Source: Caulobacter sp. 17J80-11
GTDB taxonomy: Bacteria > Pseudomonadota > Alphaproteobacteria > Caulobacterales > Caulobacteraceae
Direction: 5' to 3'
Length of the DNA: 64,000 bases
Assembly (NCBI RefSeq): GCF_014349105.1
Contig: NZ_JACSJI010000004.1
Location: 1 to 64,000 of the forward strand
Part shown: piece after piece, positions 19,150 to 27,341 of the stretch
Position numbering within the stretch: the stretch's first letter is position 1
How the letters are laid out: every line of letters starts with the position of its first letter
Notes under the pieces: generated by a model
What the model was told of the DNA's origin: nothing
Database searches by the model: none
What the model saw: only the letters and a program-made list of their open reading frames with translations
Translations under genes and position numbers: made by a program

Positions 19150-19697
19150 TGCGCAAGGTTTTCGGCCGGCGCGGACGCGAGCCGGCGCCGTCGGCGACGG
19201 ACGGGCGATCCGAGCTGGACGCCTGGCGGCGCGAGCGGCTGGACGTGGCCTACGAGAAGATCGAGCTGCGTACGAAGCGCGCGCGCAAGCCGTGGCTGGA
19301 GGCCGGGCTGATCCTGGCGGCGATCGTGACGGCGCTGGCCCCCGACCTGACCCTGCTGGGCGACCTCGCCCCGGGCGCGGCCGACCTGTCGCCGGGCCTG
19401 AAGGTGTCGTCCAGGTCTTACGAGGCGCCGGACGGTTGCCGCTCCCGTCTGAACTGGCGGGCGGGCGACTGGATGGCCTTCGCCTGCCTGAACGGGGGCG
19501 CGGCCCTGCCGGACTGGAAGCTGGAGGCCTACGGCCTGGGGCGGCCGAACCGCTCGCGCGGCCGCACCGGCCGCTCGCTCCGGCAGAAGTGGGTGAGGGT
19601 GGGGCCCGACGCCCTGCTGGTCCGCTGCGGCCGGCTGGTCGGCTGCCGGGTCACGCGGGTGGTGGCCGACCGCTTCATGGAGAACGTGGGTGGTTGA
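19146..19697 (+). CDS. Membrane-anchored four-cysteine protein, paralogue 2
   Basis: 183 residues. The ATG at 19146 overlaps the TGA of paralogue 1 (ATGA), implying translational coupling. A charged, helical N-terminus (residues 1-48, YEKIELRTKRARK) precedes one membrane helix (WLEAGLILAAIVTALA, 50-65) and the conserved domain with Cys98, Cys114, Cys161 and Cys167. Cysteine spacing is nearly the same as in paralogues 1 and 3. No enzyme motif is visible. The domain ends CRVTRVVADRF, equivalent to the RGRF of the others. Confidence 0.8.
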   Translation: MMRKVFGRRGREPAPSATDGRSELDAWRRERLDVAYEKIELRTKRARKPWLEAGLILAAIVTALAPDLTLLGDLAPGAADLSPGLKVSSRSYEAPDGCRSRLNWRAGDWMAFACLNGGAALPDWKLEAYGLGRPNRSRGRTGRSLRQKWVRVGPDALLVRCGRLVGCRVTRVVADRFMENVGG

Positions 19698-20136
19698 CGC
19701 GAAGCGGCGACGTCGGAATTCCGGGGATGACAGCTGGGCGCTGGCCGGGCTGGCCGCGGTCGCGGCGATCCTGCTCGGCTCCGACCTGTGGCTGTTCGGT
19801 CCCCCGAAGCCCGAGGCGTTCGACCTGGAGCCGGGGCTGCGCGTCGCGGCCGGCCCCTACCGCCGTCCGGAGGGCTGTCCCACGCGCTATTGGCGGACGC
19901 AGGATTGGATCGCGCGCGCCTGCCTGGAAGACGGGGCGAGGATCGGGACCTGGGGCGGTCGCCGCTACGGGCTCAGTTCGCCGGCCGAGGGCCAGTCCCA
20001 CGGGGCGGCGCAGGCCTGGGTGCGGGCCGACGACGACGCCGTCCTGGTCGAATGCCACCGCCTTGGCGGCTGCCGGGTGGCCGGCGTGGTCCGCGGCCGG
20101 TTCAGCCCCGAACCCGCCGTGTCGGCGACCCCGTAA
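19690..20136 (+). CDS. Membrane-anchored four-cysteine protein, paralogue 3
   Basis: 148 residues, the shortest member. GTG start overlapping the end of paralogue 2 by eight bases. A basic N-terminus (KRRRRN) precedes a membrane helix (WALAGLAAVAAILLGSDLWLF, 16-36) and the domain with Cys63, Cys78, Cys122 and Cys128. The stretches EPGLRVAAGPYRRPEGC, ARACLE, RRYGL, VRADDDAVLVEC and GGCRVAGVVRGRF align without large gaps to the two upstream paralogues. phhA follows 73 bases later in the same direction. Confidence 0.8.
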   Translation: MVDAKRRRRNSGDDSWALAGLAAVAAILLGSDLWLFGPPKPEAFDLEPGLRVAAGPYRRPEGCPTRYWRTQDWIARACLEDGARIGTWGGRRYGLSSPAEGQSHGAAQAWVRADDDAVLVECHRLGGCRVAGVVRGRFSPEPAVSATP

Positions 20137-20209
20137 GGGCTCGCCGGCGGTATCCCCCGCGACGCTCGCGCGTTAGACTCGCTCCCGTTTCAGGGTATAG
20201 GCGTTCGCC

Positions 20210-21094
20210 ATGAGCGACTTCGAGCACGTCTTCGACACCCCGCCGCCGGGCGCGGCGGCGGACTGGACCATTCCGCAGGACTGGGACGCCTACACCGACG
20301 TCGAGCACCAGACCTGGGTGACGCTCTACGAGCGGCAGATGAAGATCCTGCCGGGCCGGGCCTGCGACGCCTTCATGAAGGGGCTGGACGCGCTGGACCT
20401 GCACGGCGGCGGCATTCCCGACTTCCGCAGGATGAACGAGGCGCTGCAGAAGCTGACCGGCTGGACCGTCGTGGCGGTGCCGGGGCTGGTGCCCGACGAC
20501 GTGTTCTTCGACCACCTGGCCAACCGCCGCTTCCCGGCTGGCCAGTTCATCCGCAAGCCGGACCAGCTGGACTATATCCAGGAGCCGGACGTCTTCCACG
20601 ACGTGTTCGGCCACGTTCCCATGCTGTCGGACCCGACCTTCGCCGACTACATGGAGGCCTACGGCAAGGGCGGCGCCCGCGCGCTCGCGCTCGGCCAACT
20701 GAAGAACCTGGCGCGGCTCTACTGGTACACCGTCGAGTTCGGCCTGATGGAGACGCCGCAGGGGCTGCGCATCTACGGCGCCGGCATCGTCTCGTCGAAG
20801 ACCGAGAGCGTGTTCTCGCTCGAGGACGCCTCGCCCAACCGCCTGGGCTTCGACCTGGAGCGGGTGATGCGCACCCTCTACCGGATCGACGACTTCCAGC
20901 AGGTCTACTTCGTCATCCCCTCGATCGAGAGCCTGCTGGCCGAGACCACCAGGGACTTCGGCGCGATCTACGCCCGCGTGAAGGATCTACCGGACCTGCC
21001 GATCGAAGAGATCCTGGCGTCGGACAAGGTCTTCACCCGCGGCACCCAGGCCTACGCCACGGCCGGCGGCCGGTTCGCGAAGAAGGCGAGCTGA
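20210..21094 (+). CDS. phhA: Phenylalanine 4-monooxygenase
   Basis: 294 residues; converts phenylalanine to tyrosine with tetrahydropterin and O2. The non-haem iron triad is visible as His130 and His135 (FHDVFGHVPML) and Glu176 (YWYTVEFGL). The length and domain order match bacterial monodomain enzymes, with no regulatory ACT domain. No pterin-4a-carbinolamine dehydratase gene (phhB) is adjacent, so that partner must be elsewhere. ATG start. It ends in a gap containing a degenerate half repeat (TTGTCCCGGCGAAAGCCG at about 21127-21144). Confidence 0.97.
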   Translation: MSDFEHVFDTPPPGAAADWTIPQDWDAYTDVEHQTWVTLYERQMKILPGRACDAFMKGLDALDLHGGGIPDFRRMNEALQKLTGWTVVAVPGLVPDDVFFDHLANRRFPAGQFIRKPDQLDYIQEPDVFHDVFGHVPMLSDPTFADYMEAYGKGGARALALGQLKNLARLYWYTVEFGLMETPQGLRIYGAGIVSSKTESVFSLEDASPNRLGFDLERVMRTLYRIDDFQQVYFVIPSIESLLAETTRDFGAIYARVKDLPDLPIEEILASDKVFTRGTQAYATAGGRFAKKAS

Positions 21095-21216
21095 GCGGGG
21101 CGCGCCCGCTAGACCCCCACAGTCCGTTTGTCCCGGCGAAAGCCGTGACCCAGCTGCGACCTCAGCGGGCCTGATCTGGGCCCCGGCCAGCCGGTCGTGC
21201 GGGGAAGGGCTTACGC

Positions 21217-21981
21217 CTACCGCCCGCCGGTGCTCGGCCCGACCGCGGCGGCCTCTGTGACGCCCAGCGAGGGGAAGATTTCGGCCAGGGCGCGCGTCTC
21301 GGGCAGGACATAGACGATGCCGCCGCGCTGTTTGAAGGCCGGCGTCACCACCTCGTCGAAGAAGGCGTCGGGCACGTTGATGCAGCCGTAGGTGATGCGG
21401 TTGTCCGCCGGGCTCGGCGACTTCAGGCGCTGCCAGCGGCCCTCGCGCGGACCGGAGCGGCTGAGCTCGCGAAGCGGATGCAGGGCGACCGCCGCGTCGT
21501 AGTCCATCCACAGGGACTTCTTCTTGCCGCCGTTGGGCCGGAAGCTGGTCAGGAAACGACCCGCCGGGGTGGTGCGTTCGCCCGGCTTGATCTTCTCGAT
21601 GGGCCGCTTGCCGATGCCGGGCACGGAATCGTCGCCGGCGGCGTAGCCCAGCAGCACCGGCACGGCCCCGTTCGGACTGCCGTCGGCGTTGAAGACGAAG
21701 ACCGCGGCCTTGTGCTTGTCGATGACGACGAAGGGCAAGCCGCCGTTGTCGTGGCTCGCGATGATCCCTGCGACCAGGCCGGTCACGGCCGGCGAGGCCA
21801 CGGGCGTGGCGAGCTGCACCGGCTTGGCCTTGGCTTTGGCCCTGGCGGCGGGCTTGGAGGACTTGGCGGCTTGGGCGGGCTTGGCGGCGGCGGGCGTCGC
21901 GACCGCGCCGGCGGCCAGCAGCCCCAGCCCCAGCGCGCAGGCGGCGAGCGTCGACTTCAGATGATCGCGGACGGCCGACAC
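21217..21981 (-). CDS. L,D-transpeptidase-like exported protein (copy 1)
   Basis: 254 residues. The GTG at 21981 is preferred (GGGAG five bases upstream) over an in-frame TTG at 21993. A hydrophobic export segment (STLAACALGLGLLAAGAVA) and an Ala/Lys/Pro-rich linker precede a YkuD-like domain: PFVVIDKHKAAVFVF, GDDSVPGIG, ERTTPAGRF, ALHPLRE and the presumed nucleophile Cys200 in DNRITYGCINVPDAFFDE. Classical enzymes have HGT...S-x-GC-x-R; here the second motif reads T-Y-G-C-I-N and the His is in ALHPL, so it is a divergent subgroup. The family crosslinks peptidoglycan or attaches proteins to it in the periplasm. Confidence 0.88.
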   Translation of the reverse strand: MSAVRDHLKSTLAACALGLGLLAAGAVATPAAAKPAQAAKSSKPAARAKAKAKPVQLATPVASPAVTGLVAGIIASHDNGGLPFVVIDKHKAAVFVFNADGSPNGAVPVLLGYAAGDDSVPGIGKRPIEKIKPGERTTPAGRFLTSFRPNGGKKKSLWMDYDAAVALHPLRELSRSGPREGRWQRLKSPSPADNRITYGCINVPDAFFDEVVTPAFKQRGGIVYVLPETRALAEIFPSLGVTEAAAVGPSTGGR

Positions 21982-22038
21982 GTTAGCTCCCAAGACGCAC
22001 TCCCGAATTTTACGCGCTGGGCGCGGTGAAGCTGGTGG

Positions 22039-22965
22039 TTATCCACCCCCTCCGGCGCCCGGTCGAGACGCCCGCGTGGCGCTGCGGTCTTCTGCCGCGG
22101 CGGCGGACTCCCGGTGATCTTCCACGGCGGCGGTCGCCTCCGGCGCGTCGGACTTCGCGCGCCGGGAAAACAACTTCCGCCAGCCCTTCTTTTCGCCCTG
22201 CGCCGAAACCTTGGTGAAGCCGGCGTCCTGGCCCAGCGTCGGGAAGACGTCGTGCAGCGGCCGCGCCTCAGGCAGGACGTAGACGATCCCGTCGCCGTCC
22301 TTGAACACCGGCGCCACCACCTTGTCGAAGAAGGCGTCCGGCACGTTGATGCAGCCGAAGGTGATGCGGTTGTCGCCCGCGCTCGCGGTCTTCAGCCGCT
22401 GCAGGCGATGCTCCCGCGGATCGGACAGGGTCACTTCGCGCACCGGGTGCAGCGAGATGGCGGCGTCGTAGTCGACCCACAACACCTGCTTGGGGCCGTT
22501 CGGCCGGAAGCCGGCCTCGAAGCGGCCGGCGGGCGTGGTGCGCTCCTCGGGCGTGATCTGGGCCAGGGGGCGCTCGCCGATGCCGGGCACGGAATCGTCG
22601 CCGGGCGCGAAGCCGATCAGGGCCGGGCTCGCCGCGTTCAGGGTCCCGTCGGGACGATAGACGAAGACGGCGGCCTGCAGCTTGTCGACAATGACGAACG
22701 GTCGCTCGGCGTTGTCGTGGCGGGCGACCACCCAGTCGGCGAAGGCCGTCACGGTGTCCGAGGCGGCGATCTTCGCGGCCTTGGCCGGCTTGGCCCTGGT
22801 CGCGGTTTTCTCAGGTCTGGGCCTGGACGCGGCCTCGGCCGGCGTGACGAGCACGCCGGCCGAAACCAGGCCGAGGCCTAGCGCGCAGGCCGCGAGGGCG
22901 GTCCTCAGGCGGCCGCTGGAAGCCGCCGCCTGTCCATCCCGGACCGTCCTCGCGAGCCTGCGCAC
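22039..22965 (-). CDS. L,D-transpeptidase-like exported protein (copy 2)
   Basis: 308 residues from a GTG at 22965 that lies eight bases after the stop of the upstream lipoprotein gene, with GAGG as ribosome-binding site. An export segment (LRTALAACALGLGLVSAGVL), an Ala/Lys linker, and the same domain as copy 1: PFVIVDKLQAAVFVY, GDDSVPGIGERPL, ERTTPAGRF, SLHPVREV and Cys205 in DNRITFGCINVPDAFFDK. It has an extra charged C-terminal tail of about 60 residues (KKGWRKLFSRRAKSD onwards) absent from copy 1. It forms an evident two-gene operon with the alanine-zipper lipoprotein. Copy 1 lies 57 bases downstream and may be co-transcribed. Confidence 0.9.
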   Translation of the reverse strand: MRRLARTVRDGQAAASSGRLRTALAACALGLGLVSAGVLVTPAEAASRPRPEKTATRAKPAKAAKIAASDTVTAFADWVVARHDNAERPFVIVDKLQAAVFVYRPDGTLNAASPALIGFAPGDDSVPGIGERPLAQITPEERTTPAGRFEAGFRPNGPKQVLWVDYDAAISLHPVREVTLSDPREHRLQRLKTASAGDNRITFGCINVPDAFFDKVVAPVFKDGDGIVYVLPEARPLHDVFPTLGQDAGFTKVSAQGEKKGWRKLFSRRAKSDAPEATAAVEDHRESAAAAEDRSATRASRPGAGGGG

Positions 22966-22973
22966 GGCGCGCC

Positions 22974-23282
22974 TCAGTTCCGGGGGGACCGGACGGTGGC
23001 GGCGCGCTGACGCTCCAGAGCATCCACGCGGCCCGAGAGCTGGTCGATGCGCTGGTTGGCGGTCCGGGCTTCGCCGGCGGCGGCCTGGGCCGCGCTGGAA
23101 GCGGCGTCGGCGCGCTGGGCGGCGTCCTGCGCCTTCGCGTCGACCGCGTCGATGCGGGTGTTCACGCCGGCGATCTGCTCGTCGACATACTTCGTCGAGG
23201 CGCAGGCCCCGAGGCTGGACGCGCCGAGGAGCAGGATGGAGGCGAGCCAGACACCCGGCTTCCGAACGTTGGCTTGGGTCAT
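22974..23282 (-). CDS. Alanine-zipper outer-membrane lipoprotein (copy 1)
   Basis: 102 residues. Signal peptide with lipobox LGAC (residues 22-25 region, LLLGASSLGACASTKYVDEQ); residue +2 is Ala, compatible with outer-membrane sorting. The mature part is a heptad Ala/Asn coiled coil (VDAKAQDAAQRADAASSAAQ, then AAAGEARTANQRIDQLSGRV) like Lpp/OprI. It ends VRSPRN instead of the C-terminal Lys by which Lpp is bound to peptidoglycan. The ATG at 23282 is chosen for the signal peptide. It directly precedes L,D-transpeptidase copy 2, and the arrangement is duplicated at 26426-27656. Confidence 0.9.
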   Translation of the reverse strand: MTQANVRKPGVWLASILLLGASSLGACASTKYVDEQIAGVNTRIDAVDAKAQDAAQRADAASSAAQAAAGEARTANQRIDQLSGRVDALERQRAATVRSPRN

Positions 23283-23464
23283 AGTTTCCAAGTTCCCTTG
23301 TTGCGGAATTTGGAATGTTCCTCCGACGCTGCGGTTCCACACTAAATGCACCGCTTGCACGCGTCGCGGCGCGCGCCGGCTGAAGATCCCGAAGGAATGC
23401 GCGCAGTTTCAGCCACTTACGCCCGATGGGCGCAAAAATGCTGATTTCTGCAAATTTCGCCGGG

Positions 23465-23854
23465 TCAGGCCCGCTTCGGCTTCGGCCGGCTGAGTTCGAT
23501 CAGCTTGACCCATCCGACCAGGGTCATGGTCAGAAGGCCCGCGCCCCACAGCAGGCCGTAGATCCACGTCGGCGTGTCGTGGAGGCCGAAGGCCTCGGCG
23601 ATCCCGAAGCCCGAGGCGGTGGCGAACAGCAGGATGGCCAGCACGTCGGCCCCGGCGATCAGGCGCAGGCCGCGGCCCTTCTGCCGCCCGGCGCGGGTGA
23701 ACAGGAAGCCGGTGATGCTGCACGCCACGGCCAGGACGACCAGGTGAGGCGCGAGCGCGTCCTGCACCACGGGCCCCAGCGGCGTGCGGGCGAACCAGCA
23801 GGCGAAGGCCGCCGCGAACAACGCAATCGACGACAGGTGGAAGACTGCGCTCAT
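23465..23854 (-). CDS. Small membrane protein, unknown function
   Basis: 129 residues with four hydrophobic helices (about 3-22, 30-52, 60-82, 97-118), start ATG at 23854 preceded by GGAGG. The product begins MSAVFHLSSIALFAAAFACW and ends in a basic tail (SRPKPKRA). No domain is recognised. It is divergent from the MASE1 kinase gene, and 182 bases without a gene separate its 3' end from the lipoprotein start. Confidence 0.72.
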   Translation of the reverse strand: MSAVFHLSSIALFAAAFACWFARTPLGPVVQDALAPHLVVLAVACSITGFLFTRAGRQKGRGLRLIAGADVLAILLFATASGFGIAEAFGLHDTPTWIYGLLWGAGLLTMTLVGWVKLIELSRPKPKRA

Positions 23855-24021
23855 CCGAGCCTCCTGTGGTCCCACCGACGGCGCGCATGGTCGCGGCGTA
23901 AAGCGTGTCTGTCCAGCGTGCGCGGCCACGCGTCACGTAGAGTTGCGGCAGGGGCCTGCTTAACCACTCGATAGCCGTCGACCTGTAGGGAAGCCGGCTT
24001 CTCCGGGGAGCACGCGGCCGA

Positions 24022-26484
24022 GTGGGCGGGGCGAGCGCGATCGCGAACAACAAGTCTTTGAGGGCGTGGGCGGATTTCCGGGCGGCTGCGGCCTGCGCGC
24101 TTGTCGTGTTCGGCTGCGTGGTGGGGAGCCTGGCCTTCACCACCGAAGCCGACCGGCTGGCCGCGCTGTGGCCGGCCAACGCCGCCATGCTGGCCCTGGT
24201 GCTGCGCAACCCGGCGCGGCGGACCGACCTGCTGATGGTGTCGGCCTGGACGGCCAATCTGCTCGCCAACCTGGCGGTCGAGCTGGCGCCGATGCGCGCC
24301 GTGACTCTGGCGACGGCGAACTGCGCCGAGGTCGCCATCGCCGTCGAACTGCTGCGCCGGATCGGCGGGCCGACCTTGGACCTGACGCGGCTGCGTCATC
24401 TGAAGGCGCTGGCCCTGGCGGCGCTGGCCGCGCCGATGGTGAGCGGGGCCGTGGCGTCCGTCGCGCTGAACCTGCTGGAGGGCGCGCCGGTGCTGTCGAG
24501 CTTCGTGCACTGGTGGGCCACCGACGGGCTGGGCATGCTGGTGCTGACGCCGGCCTTCCTGCTGCTGTCGCCCCGCCGCATGGGACGCCTGTGGCGACCG
24601 GAGCTGCGTCGCGGGAGCCTGGGGCTGGCCGTGCTGCTGGCGCTCGCCCTGGCCGTGGTGTTCGGCCAGTCGCGCTACCCGCTGGGCGTGCTGGCGCCGG
24701 TGGTGCTGATGCTGATCGCCTTCCAGCGCGGGGTGACGGGCGCGGCCTTGGGCCTGCTGGCGACCGCCGTGGTCGGCAGCGCGGCGACCATGCATGGCTT
24801 CGGGCTGCTGGCGCGTGTCGAGACCCAGACCGAACAGGCGCTGGTGCTGCAGGCGTATCTGGCGGTGACGGTGGCCGGCGCCCTGCCGGTGGCCGTCAGC
24901 ATGGCCCAGCGCCGGCGGCTGGAGCGCTCGCTGACCAGCGCCCGCGCCGAGGCCGAGCGCAGCGAGCGGCGCTATCGCCTGGTCGCCGATCACTCGACCG
25001 ACGTGATCACCCACCTGGACGTGACGGGACGCGCCACCTTCATCTCGCCGTCGTCCGCAGCCCTGATCGGGCACGCGCCCGAGCGGCTGATCGGAACCGC
25101 CACCCTGGACCTCGTTCATCCCGACGACGTCGAGCGGGTGAGGGGCGCCTTCCTGGCGCTGCTGGACCCGGCCGCCCCAGTCCGGGCGATCGAGTGCCGG
25201 CTGCGTCACGCCGACGGACGCTGGATCTGGATCGAGGCCAAGCCGACCGCCGTGCGCGGCCCCGACGGCCGGGTGAGCGGCTATGTCGACGTCGTGCGCG
25301 ACGTCAGCGCCCGCAAGGCGGCGGACGCCGAGCTGGCGGAGGCCAAGCTACAGGCCGAGGCGGCGGCCGCCGCCAAGTCCGACTTCCTGGCCACCATGAG
25401 CCACGAACTGCGCACGCCGCTGACCAGCATCATCGGGTTCTCGGGCCTGCTGGCCGGCTCCGAACGGCTGGGGGAGGGGGAGAGCCGCTACGTCGAGCGC
25501 ATCCGCGTCGCCTCCGAAGCCCTGCTGGGCGTGGTCAACGACGTGCTCGACTTCTCCAGGCTGGAGGCGGGCGCTGTCGAGCTGGACCCGCAGCCGTTCC
25601 AGCTGTCGACGCTGGTCGGCGAGACCGTGGGCCTGGTCGCCCAGCAGGCCGAGGCCAAGGGCCTGAGCCTGGAGGCGGGGATCGAACCGGCCGACGCGGT
25701 GCTGGTCGGCGACGGGCCTCGCCTGCGCCAGGTGCTGCTGAATTTCCTCGCCAATGCGGTGAAGTTCACCGCCCGCGGCGGCGTCGCCGTTACCGCCGAG
25801 GTCCGGCCGGCCGGCCCGGCGCGCGCCCGACTGAAGGTCTCGGTGCGCGACACCGGCATCGGCGTCGCCCCCGACAAGCTGGACCAATTGTTCGACCGCT
25901 TCGTACAGGCCGACGGCTCGATCTCGCGCCGGTTTGGCGGCACGGGTCTGGGCCTGGCCATCTCGCGGCGGCTGATCGGCATCATGGGCGGCGAGATCGG
26001 CGTGGACACCCGCCCGGGCGAGGGATCGACCTTCTGGTTCGAGGTCGACCTGCCGGTGGTCGACGCGACGGCGCGACCGGTCGCGGCCGCGATCGCGCCC
26101 CTGTCGGCCGCGCGGGTGCTGATGGTCGACGACAACGCCGCCAACCGCGAGCTGGGCCGCGCCCTGCTGGAGGCGGCCGGCCTGGAGGTCGACACCGCCT
26201 GCGACGGGGTCGAGGCGGTCGAAGCGGTGAAGGCGCAGGCCTACGCCGTGGTGCTGATGGACGTGCACATGCCCGAGATGGACGGCATGGACGCCACCCG
26301 CGCCATCCGGGGCCTGGGGCCGCGGTTCGCCAGCCTGCCGATCGTGGCCCTGACCGCCAACGTCCTGCCCGAGGCCGTCGCCCGCTGCCTGGAGGCCGGC
26401 ATGGACGACCACGTCGGCAAGCCGATCATCCCGGCTCAGCTTTATGCCGCGCTCGGCCGTTGGCTTCCCGCGGAGGCGGCTTAG
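24022..26484 (+). CDS. MASE1-PAS hybrid histidine kinase
   Basis: 820 residues, GTG start. The N-terminal 300 residues contain about eight membrane helices with MASE1-type motifs (LWPANAAMLALVLR, WWATDGLGMLVLTPAFLLL). A PAS domain follows (about 320-440, YRLVADHSTDVITHLDVTGR), then HisKA with His461 (ATMSHELRTPLTS), HATPase (NFLANAVKFT, DTGIGVAPDKL, GGTGLGLAIS) and a receiver domain with Asp747 (VVLMDVHMPEMDG). It sits between the two lipoprotein/L,D-transpeptidase pairs. Its last 59 bases overlap, in antisense, the 3' end of L,D-transpeptidase copy 3. A role in controlling the envelope genes around it is conceivable but not shown. Confidence 0.94.
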   Translation: MGGASAIANNKSLRAWADFRAAAACALVVFGCVVGSLAFTTEADRLAALWPANAAMLALVLRNPARRTDLLMVSAWTANLLANLAVELAPMRAVTLATANCAEVAIAVELLRRIGGPTLDLTRLRHLKALALAALAAPMVSGAVASVALNLLEGAPVLSSFVHWWATDGLGMLVLTPAFLLLSPRRMGRLWRPELRRGSLGLAVLLALALAVVFGQSRYPLGVLAPVVLMLIAFQRGVTGAALGLLATAVVGSAATMHGFGLLARVETQTEQALVLQAYLAVTVAGALPVAVSMAQRRRLERSLTSARAEAERSERRYRLVADHSTDVITHLDVTGRATFISPSSAALIGHAPERLIGTATLDLVHPDDVERVRGAFLALLDPAAPVRAIECRLRHADGRWIWIEAKPTAVRGPDGRVSGYVDVVRDVSARKAADAELAEAKLQAEAAAAAKSDFLATMSHELRTPLTSIIGFSGLLAGSERLGEGESRYVERIRVASEALLGVVNDVLDFSRLEAGAVELDPQPFQLSTLVGETVGLVAQQAEAKGLSLEAGIEPADAVLVGDGPRLRQVLLNFLANAVKFTARGGVAVTAEVRPAGPARARLKVSVRDTGIGVAPDKLDQLFDRFVQADGSISRRFGGTGLGLAISRRLIGIMGGEIGVDTRPGEGSTFWFEVDLPVVDATARPVAAAIAPLSAARVLMVDDNAANRELGRALLEAAGLEVDTACDGVEAVEAVKAQAYAVVLMDVHMPEMDGMDATRAIRGLGPRFASLPIVALTANVLPEAVARCLEAGMDDHVGKPIIPAQLYAALGRWLPAEAA

Positions 26485-27253
26485 GCGCCGCCTTTTCGGC
26501 CACCAGCTCCGGACGCCGCTCGAACATCGGGAAGACGTCGTCCAGCGGCCGCGTCTCCGGCAGGATGTAGACCACGCCCTTGGCGCCGGCGAAGGCCGGG
26601 CGGATCACCTCGTCGAAGAAGGCGTCCGGCACGTTGATGCAGCCGAAGGTGATGCGGTTGTCCTTGGGGGTGGGGGAGTTCAACCGGGACAGGCGGCGCT
26701 CCCGCGGATCGACCAGGGTCACCTGCCGTAGCGGGTGCATGGAGATGGCCGTTTCATAGTCCACCCAGAGGACTTCTTCCTTGCCGGGGCCCTTCCCGAA
26801 GGCGGCCACGAACCGGCCGGCCGGGGTGGTGCGCTCCTCGGGCCGGATGTTGGAGAGTTCGCGGTCGCCCACGCCCGGCGTGCTGTCGTCGCCGTGGGCC
26901 AGGCCGATCAGCACGGGCGCGAGGCCCGTCATCCGGCCCTGCGGGTCGAACACGAACACCTCGGTCTCGATCTTGTCGATGACGACGAAGGGGAGGCCCT
27001 CGTTGTCGCCCGAAGCGACCACCCAGTCGGCGAAACTGGCCACGGTCGCAGCCGCGAAGGCCCACGCGCGTCCGGCTTCTTCTTTCGCCTTCGGATCTTC
27101 TTTCGCCTTCGGATCTTCGGCTGTCGGCGCGGCCGCTTTCGCCGCGACAGCCTTCTTGGCCGCCGCGTAGGCCGGAGGCGCGGACGCCCCGGCCGCAAGG
27201 ACGCAGAGGCACGCGGTCCAGGCCGCGAGCGCCGTCCTTAGGGGATAGCGCAT
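26426..27253 (-). CDS. L,D-transpeptidase-like exported protein (copy 3)
   Basis: 275 residues from the ATG at 27253 (GGAG seven bases upstream; an in-frame TTG at 27265 is less likely). Signal segment MRYPLRTALAAWTACLCVLA, then a linker containing a perfect duplication of EDPKAK-type hexapeptides, then the domain: PFVVIDKIETEVFVF, GDDSTPGVG, ERTTPAGRF, SMHPLRQV and Cys205 in DNRITFGCINVPDAFFDE. It lies 88 bases downstream of the second alanine-zipper lipoprotein gene. The Pro/Arg/Lys-rich C-terminal tail is encoded in the region that overlaps the end of the kinase gene on the other strand. Confidence 0.9.
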   Translation of the reverse strand: MRYPLRTALAAWTACLCVLAAGASAPPAYAAAKKAVAAKAAAPTAEDPKAKEDPKAKEEAGRAWAFAAATVASFADWVVASGDNEGLPFVVIDKIETEVFVFDPQGRMTGLAPVLIGLAHGDDSTPGVGDRELSNIRPEERTTPAGRFVAAFGKGPGKEEVLWVDYETAISMHPLRQVTLVDPRERRLSRLNSPTPKDNRITFGCINVPDAFFDEVIRPAFAGAKGVVYILPETRPLDDVFPMFERRPELVAEKAAPKPPPREANGRARHKAEPG

Positions 27254-27341
27254 AGCCCGCTCCAATGAACGCAGGACGAGCCGCCGATCGCGGACGCCGG
27301 GGCCGCACTTAACCCCGGACGTCCGTGTCGCTCACGTCAGG

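Noticed and set aside
24066-26570. 834-codon frame overlapping the MASE1 kinase gene in another frame
   Set aside because: Arg/Gly/Pro-rich translation without motifs, whereas the kinase frame contains all catalytic boxes.
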